Position numbers and translations under genes: made by a program
Notes under the pieces: model-generated
Told to the model about the DNA's origin: nothing
Seen by the model: the letters and a program-made list of their open reading frames with translations, nothing else
Database searches by the model: none
Origin: Pseudomonas triclosanedens
GTDB taxonomy: Bacteria > Pseudomonadota > Gammaproteobacteria > Pseudomonadales > Pseudomonadaceae
Reading direction: 5' to 3'
DNA length: 64,000 bases
NCBI RefSeq assembly: GCF_026686735.1
Contig: NZ_CP113432.1
Coordinates: 4,329,001-4,393,000 of the forward strand
Part shown: positions 1 to 9,567 of the stretch, in pieces
Layout: each line of letters begins with the position of its first letter
Position numbering within the stretch: position 1 is the stretch's first letter

Positions 1-138
1 TGCCGCCAGGAGCGTCACCACGAATACACCATCCGATACGGGAAGCCGGAGCCGAACTCCGACCGAACCCAGCGCCGCCAGGCAGCGATTGGGTAGTGGA
101 CGGCGGCAGACGCTTCGCCGTCACATGAAGCTTTCGCT

Positions 139-762
139 TCACTCAGCCGACCGGCACTGAGCGATGAAGGCACGGACCTTCTCCGCATCCTTGATGCCCT
201 TGCTGGTTTCCACACCACCACTGACGTCGACGGCATAGGGACGAACCCGGGAAATGGCGTCGCCTACGTTAGTCGGCGTCAACCCGCCCGCGAGGATGAT
301 CGGACGCTGAAGCCCCTCAGGAATCAACGACCAGTCGAACGCCTGTCCGGTTCCGCCGGGCACGCCTTCCACATAGGTATCCAAGAGAAAACCCCTGGCT
401 TCCGGGTACTGCGAGATACGTGCGGCGATATCGTCGCCCGCCTTCACCCGCAGCGCCTTGATATATGGGCGGCCATACCCCGAGCACGCCTCGGGCGTTT
501 CATCACCGTGGAACTGCAACAAATCCAGTTGTACCGCATCGAGGATCTCACCCAGTTCGCAGCGACTGGCATTGACGAACAGCCCAACGACACTCACGAA
601 CGGCGGCAACGCGGCAATGATCGCCCGCGCCTGATGGATGCTCACCGCACGCGGGCTTTTGCCATAGAACACCAGACCAATGGCGTCTGCTCCCGCCTCA
701 GCGGCGGCAAGAGCATCCTCGACACGGGTGATACCGCAGATTTTGATGCGAACGGCGGACAA
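139..762 (-). CDS. trpF: Phosphoribosylanthranilate isomerase TrpF
   Basis: TrpF isomerises N-(5-phosphoribosyl)anthranilate to the ribulose form in tryptophan synthesis, in the cytoplasm. The 207-residue TIM-barrel protein opens with [13 protein letters not shown], where Cys9 is the expected general base. It keeps an internal LLDT motif with the acid Asp and the phosphate-binding GGTGQAFDW. The frame is open far upstream, but the conserved protein begins at a TTG at 762, preceded by a GGAAGG ribosome-binding site about ten bases away. The gene follows truA in the same direction and continues the fimV-truA-trpF order known in Pseudomonas. The start is inferred; the identity is secure. Confidence 0.95.
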   Translation of the reverse strand: MSAVRIKICGITRVEDALAAAEAGADAIGLVFYGKSPRAVSIHQARAIIAALPPFVSVVGLFVNASRCELGEILDAVQLDLLQFHGDETPEACSGYGRPYIKALRVKAGDDIAARISQYPEARGFLLDTYVEGVPGGTGQAFDWSLIPEGLQRPIILAGGLTPTNVGDAISRVRPYAVDVSGGVETSKGIKDAEKVRAFIAQCRSAE

Positions 763-829
763 GATGCAGAAACCTTCCAGTATCAGGCGAAAATCAATCG
801 ATCGATGGTAGCAAATGCCCCCGGCATCG

Positions 830-1687
830 TCAGCCAAGGATATCCGGCAAACTTGAAAGGAAATGTGGCCCGAGATAACGCTGGGGCAACTCGAACTCCT
901 CCGGATACTCCACTCGCACAAGGTACAGACCGTATGGATGCGCAGTGACCCCACCGGCACGGCGATCGCATGCGGCCAGGACTTCAGAAGCCCATTCGAC
1001 CGGGCGCTCACCGGCGCCAATCGTCATCAGCACGCCGGCGAAATTGCGCACCATGTGATGCAGGAACGCGTTCGCGCGGATATCCAGCACGATGAACCTG
1101 CCATGCTCGATCACTTCGAGATGATGCACGGTCTTCACCGGCGACTTGGCCTGGCACTGCACGGCACGGAACGACGTGAAGTCATGAGTGCCGACCAGCG
1201 ACGCAGCGGCAGCACGCATGCGCGAAGCATCCAGCGGACGGTGATTCCAGGTGACTTCCTCGGCCAGATGCGCAGGACGGATGGGGTCGTTGTAGATCAC
1301 GTAGCGATAGCGCCGCGCCATTGCGGAGAAACGGGCATGGAAATGTGCAGGCATCACTTTCGCCCAGGTCACGCTGATGTCCGCCGGCAGATTGGCATTC
1401 CCGCCCATCATCCACGCTTTCAGCGGCCGCTCGACAGTGGTGTCGAAATGCACCACCTGGCCGCTGGCGTGCACGGCGGCGTCCGTACGCCCTGCGCAGC
1501 TCACCGACACCGGCCCGTCGGCCACCTTCGACAACGCTTTCTCCAGCGCTGCCTGCACCGACGGCACACCGTCTTCCTGGCGCTGCCAGCCACGATAGCG
1601 CGCGCCTTTATATTCGACGCCCAGGGCAATCCTGGAAACGCCAGCGGCAGCCACTTCGGCTGCCGCTTGGGGTACTGCTTCAATCAT
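830..1687 (-). CDS. truA: tRNA pseudouridine(38-40) synthase TruA
   Basis: TruA converts uridines 38-40 of the tRNA anticodon stem-loop to pseudouridine. The protein has 285 residues, close to the family length. Its catalytic Asp69 sits in the signature [14 protein letters not shown], and the N-terminal [15 protein letters not shown] motif is intact. It lies 19 bases after fimV and 67 bases before trpF, so the three are likely co-transcribed. The first 15 residues before SRIALGVEY are alanine-rich and poorly conserved in the family, so a slightly later start cannot be excluded. Confidence 0.95.
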   Translation of the reverse strand: MIEAVPQAAAEVAAAGVSRIALGVEYKGARYRGWQRQEDGVPSVQAALEKALSKVADGPVSVSCAGRTDAAVHASGQVVHFDTTVERPLKAWMMGGNANLPADISVTWAKVMPAHFHARFSAMARRYRYVIYNDPIRPAHLAEEVTWNHRPLDASRMRAAAASLVGTHDFTSFRAVQCQAKSPVKTVHHLEVIEHGRFIVLDIRANAFLHHMVRNFAGVLMTIGAGERPVEWASEVLAACDRRAGGVTAHPYGLYLVRVEYPEEFELPQRYLGPHFLSSLPDILG

Positions 1688-1706
1688 CTATTGGGAGCCT
1701 TCCGGC

Positions 1707-4508
1707 TCAGGCGATACGCCCGAGCAGTTCACGCGCTTCCTGCTGCTGGTTGTCATTACCCTCGGCGAGCACTTCGTCGAGGATGTCGCGGGCGCCTTCG
1801 GTATCGCCCATATCGATGTAGGCCCGGGCCAGATCCAGCTTGGTCGCAGCCTCGTCAGCCCCCGAGAGGAAGTCGAACTCATCCTCCTCATCCGCATCGA
1901 CAGCGGTGTTGGCGGCACCTGGCTCAACCGCCGAAAAGACGTCATTCGACGCCGGCGGAGCGACTTTCGGCTCGTCAACATCGCCAGCCAGGCGATCCAG
2001 CTCGGCGCTCACTTCGTCCAACTGAGCGGCGAAGCTGTCGTCGGCCCTGGCCGCCCCCGGCTCGTCACCCGGCAGGGACAGATCGAAGTCATCCGGCAGG
2101 TCGGCAATCGGTTGCACCGGCTTGTCTTCCTTGTCGAAGGAAAACTCTTCCGCGCTGACGCCGGACAACGACGCAGTGTCGTCTTCCAGGCCGAGCAGGA
2201 AATCATCTTCGGCGCTTGCCGGCTGATCCTTATCCAGGTCCAGGGCAAAGTCCGCCAGATCATCGGACAGGGACACCTCGGCAGGCTTGGCTACCGACTC
2301 TTCACCCAGATCGAGGTCGAAGGCGAAATCGTCGCCGGCCTTCGCCGCTGCGGGGGCATCGAAGGAAAGATCGTCGTCCAGATCGAAGCCAGTCAGCGAC
2401 AGATCCTCGTCCTTACTCTCGGCCGGGGCGGCAGGCTTGTCCCCACCGAGATCAAGATCATCCAGAGCCAGGTCAAACGCATCGTCCAGATCGCCAGCCT
2501 GCGGGGCAGGCTCTGCCGCAGCGGCTGCCGGAGCAGGAGAATCCAGGGTCAGATCGTCGAGACTGAAGCTGTCGAGATCGTGGTCCGCGACGGCTGCCGC
2601 CCCCGCCGCACCGACTGCCGCCAAGGCAACCATGCCCGGATAGCGGGACTTCAACTGCTCGACCTGGCTGTCGGCGCCACCGATTTCCCGCAGTTCGTTC
2701 TCCTGGCGTGCAAAGCCTTCGCGATCACCGATTTCGGCATAGACCTCCATCAGCTTGAGACGCAGATCGGAACGCTGCGGTTCATCGTAAATCGCGCCCT
2801 GCAGCAACTCGGCCGCCTGGTTGAAGCGACCATAGGCAATGTAGATATCCGCCTCGCCAAGCGCATCGCTTGTCTGGGCGGCGACGCGCTCGGGCGCGGC
2901 CTGGGCCGGCGCGGCCACTTCTGCAGCCTGCGGAACGTCGAAGGAATCCAGATCGGAACCGCCCAGATCGAGATCATCCTCCAGGCCAGGCTCGGACACG
3001 GCAGCCTCGGCCTCCAGTTGCTCCTGCTCCCTGGCAGCCTTGCGACGGGAAATCACCATCAGGACGACCAGCAGCGCCAGCAAGGCGCTACCAGCAATTG
3101 CACCCAGCCATACAGGGTTGGCCAGAATTTCGTCGACGATACTCGGCTCTGCCTGCTCGACCGGAGCGGGGGTCGGCGCTTTCGCGGCCTCGACCGGCTT
3201 GGGAGTCTCAGGTGCCGGCTGCGGGGCAGGAGCGGGAGCTGGCGCTGCATTCGCCTCGGGCTCGACAGGCTGCGCCGGTGCGGCGGACTGTTCGGTGGCA
3301 GCAGGCTGGGCAGGGGCAGCCACGGAAGCATCGCCTGCAGGAGCAGCACCTTGCGGCGCATTGCCCAGGTCGTTCTGCAGCTTCGCCAATTGAGCGTCCT
3401 TGAGCTCAATGAGCTTCTGCAACTTCTCCATCTGGCTTTGCAGGTCGGTCATGCGGCTTTGCAGCTCGTCGTTCTCACGGCGAGTGGCATCCAGACTTTC
3501 CTTGGTAACAGCGAGCTTCTCGGAAATGGCCTTGCCATCCTTGCTGCCCTTGTCGCCACCCTTGGCGGCCTTGCCGTTCTCGCCGGAGACCAGACGCAGG
3601 TTGTCCTTGGCCTCGGCCTCGGCGGGAGCCGCACCTGCGCTGGCGCGCTGAGTGGCATCCAACTGGCGGGCCCCTCCGGTGGGCAAGCTGCGGCCTTCCC
3701 GCCAGGCAGTGTACTGCTGGTTGACCTCGGTAACGGCGTCGGCCTGGGAGCGGGACTTGATCTGTTCGGCATCAGGCAGACGCAGCACCTGACCACTCTT
3801 CAGACGGTTGATATTGCCGCCAAGGAAAGCGTCGGGGTTGAGATCCTGGATTGCCAGCATGGTCTGCTGGACCGAAACGCTGCCGTTCGGACGGGCGCGA
3901 GCGGCAATTTCCCAGAGGGTATCGCGTGAGTTGGTGCGGTACTCGCCACCTTCCAGGCGGCGCGATACCGGGGTGGAAGCGGGCGCAGCCGGACGCGGTG
4001 CTGGTGCGGAAGCCTGGCGCGGCGCGGCCGGATACGGTTGGCGGGCTGCCGGCGCAGGTGCAGCGACCGGAGCTCGGGGAGCGGCGGCAGCAGCGGTCTG
4101 CGGGGAATAAAGAGGCGGATCGAGAAGAATGGTGTATTCGCGCAGCAACCGGCCATTCGGCCAGAGGACCTCGACCAGGAAGTTCAGGTAGGGTTCCTGA
4201 ACCGGGCGATCCGAGGTCACGCGGATGACACTCTTGCCGTTCGGTTTGATGATCGGGGTGAACTTGAGGCCGGTGAGGAAGTACTGGCGATCGACGCCCG
4301 CCTTATTGAACTCTTCCGGCGAAGCAAGCTTGGGAATCACCTCTCCCGAGGCCAGGTCACGAACTTCGACGAGGTCGATTTCGGCATCCAGCGGCTGGTT
4401 CAGTGCCGAGCGCAGGTGGATGTCCCCCAACCCCAGTGCATGCGCCATGCCCGTGGTCAATGCCGAAGCAGCCGCGATTGCCTGCACCAGTTTACGAAGC
4501 CGGACCAT
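1707..4508 (-). CDS. fimV: FimV, peptidoglycan-binding hub of type IV pilus assembly and polarity
   Basis: FimV is an inner-membrane protein that binds peptidoglycan in the periplasm. In Pseudomonas it supports the type IV pilus secretin, twitching motility and polar cAMP signalling. The 933 residues show a signal-like N-terminus ending near MAHA, a conserved FimV N-terminal domain, a LysM-like segment (about 190-245, DTLWEIAARARP) and a coiled coil (about 340-390). A Pro/Ala-rich linker follows, then one membrane helix near 470-490 (WLGAIAGSALLALLVVLMV) and a long acidic Asp/Leu-rich cytoplasmic part with TPR-like sequence. The protein ends in the conserved FimV C-terminal domain (KLDLARAYIDMGDTEGARD). 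A shorter paralogue lies two genes upstream. Confidence 0.95.
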   Translation of the reverse strand: MVRLRKLVQAIAAASALTTGMAHALGLGDIHLRSALNQPLDAEIDLVEVRDLASGEVIPKLASPEEFNKAGVDRQYFLTGLKFTPIIKPNGKSVIRVTSDRPVQEPYLNFLVEVLWPNGRLLREYTILLDPPLYSPQTAAAAAPRAPVAAPAPAARQPYPAAPRQASAPAPRPAAPASTPVSRRLEGGEYRTNSRDTLWEIAARARPNGSVSVQQTMLAIQDLNPDAFLGGNINRLKSGQVLRLPDAEQIKSRSQADAVTEVNQQYTAWREGRSLPTGGARQLDATQRASAGAAPAEAEAKDNLRLVSGENGKAAKGGDKGSKDGKAISEKLAVTKESLDATRRENDELQSRMTDLQSQMEKLQKLIELKDAQLAKLQNDLGNAPQGAAPAGDASVAAPAQPAATEQSAAPAQPVEPEANAAPAPAPAPQPAPETPKPVEAAKAPTPAPVEQAEPSIVDEILANPVWLGAIAGSALLALLVVLMVISRRKAAREQEQLEAEAAVSEPGLEDDLDLGGSDLDSFDVPQAAEVAAPAQAAPERVAAQTSDALGEADIYIAYGRFNQAAELLQGAIYDEPQRSDLRLKLMEVYAEIGDREGFARQENELREIGGADSQVEQLKSRYPGMVALAAVGAAGAAAVADHDLDSFSLDDLTLDSPAPAAAAAEPAPQAGDLDDAFDLALDDLDLGGDKPAAPAESKDEDLSLTGFDLDDDLSFDAPAAAKAGDDFAFDLDLGEESVAKPAEVSLSDDLADFALDLDKDQPASAEDDFLLGLEDDTASLSGVSAEEFSFDKEDKPVQPIADLPDDFDLSLPGDEPGAARADDSFAAQLDEVSAELDRLAGDVDEPKVAPPASNDVFSAVEPGAANTAVDADEEDEFDFLSGADEAATKLDLARAYIDMGDTEGARDILDEVLAEGNDNQQQEARELLGRIA

Positions 4509-4676
4509 AATTTAATCCCTTGTTTTAATAGCTTTTTTCTGGATTAGAGCGATGTCTATCGGGTGGTCGCTGCCCACGATACCTGCTGCTTTCACAGCAG
4601 GATGCCCCCTGTCAGCGCCGGACCCAGCCAGTATTGCCAAGCTAGAATACTTCTTCAAATATTCGGTAAGTATCTT

Positions 4677-5684
4677 TTACAGATAGTGTTTTATCAACAA
4701 TTCGGCCAAGTTCACAGCATTTAGCGCTGCGCCTTTTCTCACATTATCTGACGCAATCCACAAATTCAGTTCGCACGAATCGGTCAGACCTGTACGAAGG
4801 CGTCCGACATACAGCGTATCCTGCCCAAGCGCATCGCCGATGACAGTCGGGTAATCGTCTTCGAGCTGCTCGATCCCCTCGGAAGCCTCCAGCGCAGCCC
4901 GCACCGCCTCAAGCGAAACGGGGCCTTCCGTTTTCAACGACAGCATCAGCACATCGCCGAAGAAAACCGGCGCCAGGGAACAGGTGACACTCAAGCCTTC
5001 GCGCAGCGCAGGGAACAGCGCGGAAAGTTCGCGCGCCATACGCCGCTCTAACGCCGAATAGCCCTGCTCATCCACCGCCCCAACCTGGGCAAGCATATTG
5101 AAGGCATATTGCCGATCGACCAGTTTCGGCTCCAGCGGACGCGCATTGAGCAGCTCTGCGGTTTGCCGCGCCAACTCCTGAACGCCTTCACGCCCAAGGA
5201 CCGATGCAGAAAGGCAGGCGGTGACGCTCAACTGACGAACCTTGAGCACGTTTCGCAAAGCGGCGAGCACTTCGGCAACTTCCGCCGCAGGCGCACAGGG
5301 CGCAGAGATACGCACCGGCAGACTCGGCTGCGCCAGCAGTTCAGCGTTGGCTGCCGGCAGCACGGGCAGCCCACCGGCGCCCTGGGATGCACCACTGAGA
5401 TCGATCACACTGCAACCCGCGGCCATCGCCTGCTCGGCAGAGGCCTGCGCGACATCCGCAGTGGTCGAAAGAAACGCCAGGCGGACCTTGGCGAAGTCAA
5501 AGTCGGAGAGATTGCCAACGCGGAGATTGCGGCCCCGGAATGCAACGGACTTGCCGGCGGACTCACCGGTGGCCAGGAGATACAGGGTGCCTACGGGAAA
5601 ATCTCGCTCTTGCAGCAGCTCGACCAGTGCCTCGCCAACAAGTCCGGTGGCACCTACTACGGCGATGTCGATGGTTTCAGGCAT
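4677..5684 (-). CDS. Usg-type aspartate-semialdehyde dehydrogenase homologue, probably inactive
   Basis: This 335-residue protein has the full Asd fold layout: a Rossmann N-terminus (VVGATGLVGEALVELL) and a dehydrogenase C-terminal domain. The active-site neighbourhood is altered. The Asn-Cys-Thr triplet of true Asd is replaced by SAPCAP (Cys130 retained). The GH of the catalytic-histidine loop reads PVFFGD, so the histidine is missing. It matches the Usg / PA3116 type found upstream of fimV or truA in gamma-proteobacteria, whose role is unknown. Loss of catalytic activity is inferred from the residues. The gene precedes fimV by about 170 bases. Confidence 0.85.
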   Translation of the reverse strand: MPETIDIAVVGATGLVGEALVELLQERDFPVGTLYLLATGESAGKSVAFRGRNLRVGNLSDFDFAKVRLAFLSTTADVAQASAEQAMAAGCSVIDLSGASQGAGGLPVLPAANAELLAQPSLPVRISAPCAPAAEVAEVLAALRNVLKVRQLSVTACLSASVLGREGVQELARQTAELLNARPLEPKLVDRQYAFNMLAQVGAVDEQGYSALERRMARELSALFPALREGLSVTCSLAPVFFGDVLMLSLKTEGPVSLEAVRAALEASEGIEQLEDDYPTVIGDALGQDTLYVGRLRTGLTDSCELNLWIASDNVRKGAALNAVNLAELLIKHYL

Positions 5685-5784
5685 CCAGTGTCTCGCGATC
5701 TCAGGTGGGGAAAACTGCGCAGCACTTTACTTCCCCCCCAGCGACGAGGCAATCGAGCGCCCCGCCGCCTATCGCCGCAGGCAC

Positions 5785-6957
5785 TTAGTGTTGCGGTGCC
5801 GCTTCCGCCGATTGTGCGGCCACGACCGGCTCGCCCCTGGTTGCCGCGGAGGCAGACTTATCCTCGTTACCCGCAGCGGGCTTGCCTGCTTTGTCCTGTT
5901 CAGCCAGTCGGGCGATCAGGCCCGCAATCTGGGCATCCTTCAACTCAACCAGCTTGTTGAGTTTTTCCATCTGGCTTTGCAGATCGGCTATCCGGCTGCG
6001 CATTTCCTCGCCCTCGCGGCGCGCGCTGTCCAGCCCTTCCTGCAAGACAGCCAACTGCTCGGCGTCGGCCTTGTCTTTCACGCTGGTCCTGCTTCCGGAC
6101 ACCAGGCGCAGATTGTCACGCGACTCGGCGCTAACAGGCGCGAACCCCGCCTCGCTCTTCTTCGTCGCATCCATCTGCCGCCCCTGTGGCAACGCGGCCT
6201 GGCGACGGGCATTCCACTGGCCGTTCTGTGATTCGATCCGCGCAACCGCCTGAGCATGGGTCTGTGCACGCGCCTGCTGCTCGTCCGGAAGGCGCAACAC
6301 CTGGCCGACCTTCAGCCGATTCACGTTACCATCGACGAAGGCATCGGGGTTCAGTTGCTGGATTGCCGCCATCGTCTGCATTACCGAGACACCGGACGAC
6401 GGGCGATTGCGCGAGGCGATGTCCCACAATGCATCGTTGCGCTGGATGCGATAGGTGTCCGCAGAGGCGGCGACGGGCGCAGGCGAGAGCTGGCGAGACG
6501 CAACGGATACCGGCACGGTGGCGGACGATTTGGGCGGAGAGACCGGCGTGGCGACATAGCTCGGCGGGTCGAGCAGCAGCGTGAACTCCCGCACCAGGCG
6601 TCCCTGGGGCCACACTACCTGCAGTACGAAATTGACGTAGGGCTCCTGGATTGGCCGCGAGGAACTCACATGGATGACGCCCCGGCCATTCTTGCCAACA
6701 TCGGAGCTGAAGCGCAGGCCGATCACCACCTGGTTGCGATCCACCCCCAGGCGCTCGAAGTCCTGTTGCGATGCGAGGCTGACCACTACATCGTCCGAGG
6801 TCAGATCGCCGACACCGCGAAGTTCGATATTCGCCGACAGGGTCTGGCCGAGCGAAGCCCTGGACGAGATTTCCCCCAGTTCCAACGCACTGGAAACGCC
6901 AGGCATGAAGGCCGAGGCAATAGCCGCCGCCAACAAGAATCCGTGAAACCGAGACAT
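5785..6957 (-). CDS. FimV-like LysM/coiled-coil periplasmic protein, paralogue of FimV lacking membrane and TPR parts
   Basis: The 390-residue product has a signal peptide ending near GVSSA. It then repeats the FimV N-terminal domain almost block for block: ALELGEISSRASLGQTL, SRPIQEPYVNFVLQVVWPQG and REFTLLLDPPSY each have a direct counterpart in fimV. A LysM-like segment (DALWDIASRNRP) and a coiled coil (RSRIADLQSQMEKLNKLVE) follow, as in FimV. The protein stops after a Pro/Ala tail, with no membrane helix, acidic domain or TPR. It should therefore be a soluble or wall-bound periplasmic protein. It lies between the Usg-like gene and asd. Function is unknown; interference or cooperation with FimV at the wall is a guess. 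Confidence 0.85.
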   Translation of the reverse strand: MSRFHGFLLAAAIASAFMPGVSSALELGEISSRASLGQTLSANIELRGVGDLTSDDVVVSLASQQDFERLGVDRNQVVIGLRFSSDVGKNGRGVIHVSSSRPIQEPYVNFVLQVVWPQGRLVREFTLLLDPPSYVATPVSPPKSSATVPVSVASRQLSPAPVAASADTYRIQRNDALWDIASRNRPSSGVSVMQTMAAIQQLNPDAFVDGNVNRLKVGQVLRLPDEQQARAQTHAQAVARIESQNGQWNARRQAALPQGRQMDATKKSEAGFAPVSAESRDNLRLVSGSRTSVKDKADAEQLAVLQEGLDSARREGEEMRSRIADLQSQMEKLNKLVELKDAQIAGLIARLAEQDKAGKPAAGNEDKSASAATRGEPVVAAQSAEAAPQH

Positions 6958-7154
6958 CCTCTCCCCCGCTGCAGTATTCGAATGGCCGACGCGAAAGGGC
7001 GCGTCGAAAACTATCCCAATGGGACGGGCTGCGAGGATAGCGACTGGTTCTCCGCTGCATTTCCGGGTCCGTCACAGAAAACTTCGAAACCGCCGCCAAA
7101 TCACGGCAATGCGCCAGGCTTCGAGCGCATTTGTGCAGGAGATCACTTGCCACA

Positions 7155-7186
7155 GAAAGCACGACGCCGGCTCAAGGCCGGCGTCG
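7155..7186 (-). terminator. Probable terminator after asd
   Basis: A nine-pair perfect GC-rich stem (7163-7171 with 7177-7185, loop of five) lies just past the asd stop on the minus strand. The following tract is only moderately T-rich (GCTTTCTG), so termination may be partial. Confidence 0.5.
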
Positions 7187-7205
7187 CAGGTACAACGAGG
7201 GAGAA

Positions 7206-8318
7206 TCAACGCTCCAGCAGGATACGCAACATACGGCGCAGCGGCTCGGCAGCGCCCCAGAGCAACTGATCGCCGACGGTGAACGCACCCAGGTATTGCG
7301 AGCCCATGTTGAGCTTGCGCAGACGGCCGACCGGAACGCTCAGGGTACCGGTGACTGCGGCGGGAGTCAGTTCGCGCATGCTGACCTCACGCTGGTTGGG
7401 AACCAGCTTGACCCAGGGATTGTGCTGGCTGATCAGGCCTTCGATATCGGCCATCGGCACATCCTTGTTCAGCTTGATGGTCAGCGCCTGGCTGTGGCAA
7501 CGCATGGCGCCGATACGCACGCAGATGCCGTCCACCGGAATCGGGTTCTTGAAGCGGCCGAGAATCTTGTTGGTTTCCGCCTGGCCTTTCCACTCTTCGC
7601 GGCTTTGGCCATTGGGCAGTTCCTTGTCGATCCACGGAATCAGGCTGCCGGCCAGCGGAGCACCGAAGTTCTCGGTCGGCAGGGCTTCGCTGCGAATCGC
7701 CTCGGCGACCTTGCGGTCGATGTCGAGAATAGCGCTGGCCGGGTTGGCCAGGTCGTCGGCAACGGCTGCGTTGATCGCGCCCATCTGCTTGATCAGCTCA
7801 CGCATGTTCTGCGCGCCGGCACCGGAGGCCGCCTGGTAGGTCATGGCGCTCATCCACTCGACCAGACCGGCTTCGAACAGCCCGCCCAGCGCCATCAGCA
7901 TCAGGCTGACGGTGCAGTTGCCACCGATATAGTTCCTGGTGCCGGAGTCCAGTGCAGTGTCGATGACCTTGCGGTTCACCGGATCGAGGACGATCACCGC
8001 GTCATCCTGCATGCGCAGGCTGGAAGCGGCGTCGATCCAGTAGCCCTGCCAGCCGGCTTCGCGCAGCTTGGGGAATACTTCGCTGGTGTAGTCGCCGCCC
8101 TGGCAGGTCAGGATGACGTCGAGGGTTTTCAGTTCCTCGATGCTGTAGGCGTCTTTCAGGGTGGCAATGTCCTTGCCAATGGACGGGCCTTCGCCACCGA
8201 CATTGGAGGTGGTGAAGAACACCGGCTCGATCAGGTCGAAGTCCCGCTCTTCCAGCATCCGCTGCATGAGCACCGAACCCACCATGCCACGCCAACCGAT
8301 CAGACCTACACGCTTCAT
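7206..8318 (-). CDS. asd: Aspartate-semialdehyde dehydrogenase
   Basis: Asd reduces aspartyl phosphate to aspartate semialdehyde with NADPH, the branch step to lysine/diaminopimelate, threonine and methionine. The 370-residue protein begins [16 protein letters not shown] and has the catalytic cysteine Cys135 in [10 protein letters not shown]. The histidine/arginine motif appears as [14 protein letters not shown]. Length and motifs match the gamma-proteobacterial Asd class. It lies 80 bases downstream of leuB and is followed by the FimV-like gene after 248 bases. Because asd supplies diaminopimelate for the wall, it should be essential unless another copy exists; the Usg-like neighbour does not look able to replace it. 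Confidence 0.96.
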   Translation of the reverse strand: MKRVGLIGWRGMVGSVLMQRMLEERDFDLIEPVFFTTSNVGGEGPSIGKDIATLKDAYSIEELKTLDVILTCQGGDYTSEVFPKLREAGWQGYWIDAASSLRMQDDAVIVLDPVNRKVIDTALDSGTRNYIGGNCTVSLMLMALGGLFEAGLVEWMSAMTYQAASGAGAQNMRELIKQMGAINAAVADDLANPASAILDIDRKVAEAIRSEALPTENFGAPLAGSLIPWIDKELPNGQSREEWKGQAETNKILGRFKNPIPVDGICVRIGAMRCHSQALTIKLNKDVPMADIEGLISQHNPWVKLVPNQREVSMRELTPAAVTGTLSVPVGRLRKLNMGSQYLGAFTVGDQLLWGAAEPLRRMLRILLER

Positions 8319-8398
8319 CGCTACTACACCTTCATATATTTAGAGGGCCGTCGCTCCCGCTCTGCCACGAAAGGCCGGGAGCGAGCGAACCGGAGAGA

Positions 8399-9481
8399 TT
8401 ACAGATTCCGCAGCGCGGCGACTACCGCATCGCCCATTTCGCGGGTTCCGACTTTCTTGCAGCCTTCGGACCAGATATCACCGGTGCGCAGCCCCTGGTC
8501 GAGCACCAGGCTGACAGCCTTCTCGATGGCGTCGGCAGCGGCGCCCTGGTTGAAGGTGTAACGCAGCATCATCGACACCGAGAGGATGGTCGCCAGCGGG
8601 TTGGCGATGCCCTGGCCTGCGATGTCCGGCGCTGAGCCGTGGCACGGCTCGTACATGCCCTTGTTGTTGGCATCGAGGGAAGCGGACGGCAGCATGCCGA
8701 TGGAACCGGTGAGCATGGAAGCCTCGTCCGACAGGATGTCGCCGAACATATTGTCGGTGACCATCACATCGAACTGCTTCGGTGCGCGCACCAGTTGCAT
8801 GGCGGCGTTGTCGACATACATGTGCGACAGCTCGATGTCCGGGTAGTCCTTGGCGACTTCCTCGACCACTTCGCGCCACAGTTGGCTGGAAGCCAGGACG
8901 TTTGCCTTGTCCACCGAGCACAGCTTCTTGTTGCGCACACGGGCCATGTCAAAGCCGACGCGAGCAATGCGACGGATCTCGCTCTCGCTATACGGCAGGG
9001 TATCGTAGGCCTGGCGCTCGCCATTCTCCAGAATGCGCTGTTCGCGCGGCTGGCCGAAGTAGATGCCGCCCGTCAGTTCGCGAACGATGAGGATGTCCAG
9101 GCCGGCGACCACTTCGGGCTTCAGGCTGGAAGCATCGGCCAGTTGCGGATAGAGAATCGCCGGGCGCAGGTTGGCGAACAGGCCCAGTTGCGAGCGGATT
9201 TTCAGCAGACCGCGCTCCGGACGGATATCACGCTCGATCTTGTCCCACTTCGGCCCACCAACGGCACCCAGCAGCACTGCGTCGGAGTTGCGCGCGCGCT
9301 CCAGGGTCTCGTCGGCCAGCGGCACGCCGTGCTTGTCGATGGCGGCGCCGCCGATTACATCGTGGTTCAGCTCGAAGCCCAGCTCGAACTTGTCGTTGGC
9401 CAGTTCCAGGACCTTGACCGCCTCGGCCATGATTTCCGGGCCGATACCGTCGCCAGGAAGAACCAGAATCTGTTTGCTCAT
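8399..9481 (-). CDS. leuB: 3-isopropylmalate dehydrogenase LeuB
   Basis: LeuB oxidises and decarboxylates 3-isopropylmalate to 2-oxoisocaproate with NAD+, the third step of leucine synthesis. The open frame extends upstream, but the conserved start is the ATG at 9481 ([17 protein letters not shown]), giving 360 residues, the usual length. Substrate and metal motifs are visible: [21 protein letters not shown], and the Asp-rich metal site near [11 protein letters not shown]. It is the last gene of leuC-leuD-methyltransferase-leuB and lies 86 bases after the methyltransferase. Confidence 0.96.
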   Translation of the reverse strand: MSKQILVLPGDGIGPEIMAEAVKVLELANDKFELGFELNHDVIGGAAIDKHGVPLADETLERARNSDAVLLGAVGGPKWDKIERDIRPERGLLKIRSQLGLFANLRPAILYPQLADASSLKPEVVAGLDILIVRELTGGIYFGQPREQRILENGERQAYDTLPYSESEIRRIARVGFDMARVRNKKLCSVDKANVLASSQLWREVVEEVAKDYPDIELSHMYVDNAAMQLVRAPKQFDVMVTDNMFGDILSDEASMLTGSIGMLPSASLDANNKGMYEPCHGSAPDIAGQGIANPLATILSVSMMLRYTFNQGAAADAIEKAVSLVLDQGLRTGDIWSEGCKKVGTREMGDAVVAALRNL

Positions 9482-9567
9482 TTCTCTGCTCACTTTTAAA
9501 AGTCGCTTGGCAAAAAACGTAACGCTCCGAGCGGCCCAAGCCACCCGGAGCGATCAAAAGACTGATC

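Noticed and set aside
1..138. Weak inverted repeat and small frames past the trpF stop.
   Set aside because: The stem is short with no T-run, and the small frame overlaps trpF antisense; nothing can be supported here.
2112..3929. A 605-residue plus-strand frame opposite fimV.
   Set aside because: It is a low-complexity mirror of the FimV repeats, with no ribosome site or recognisable domain.
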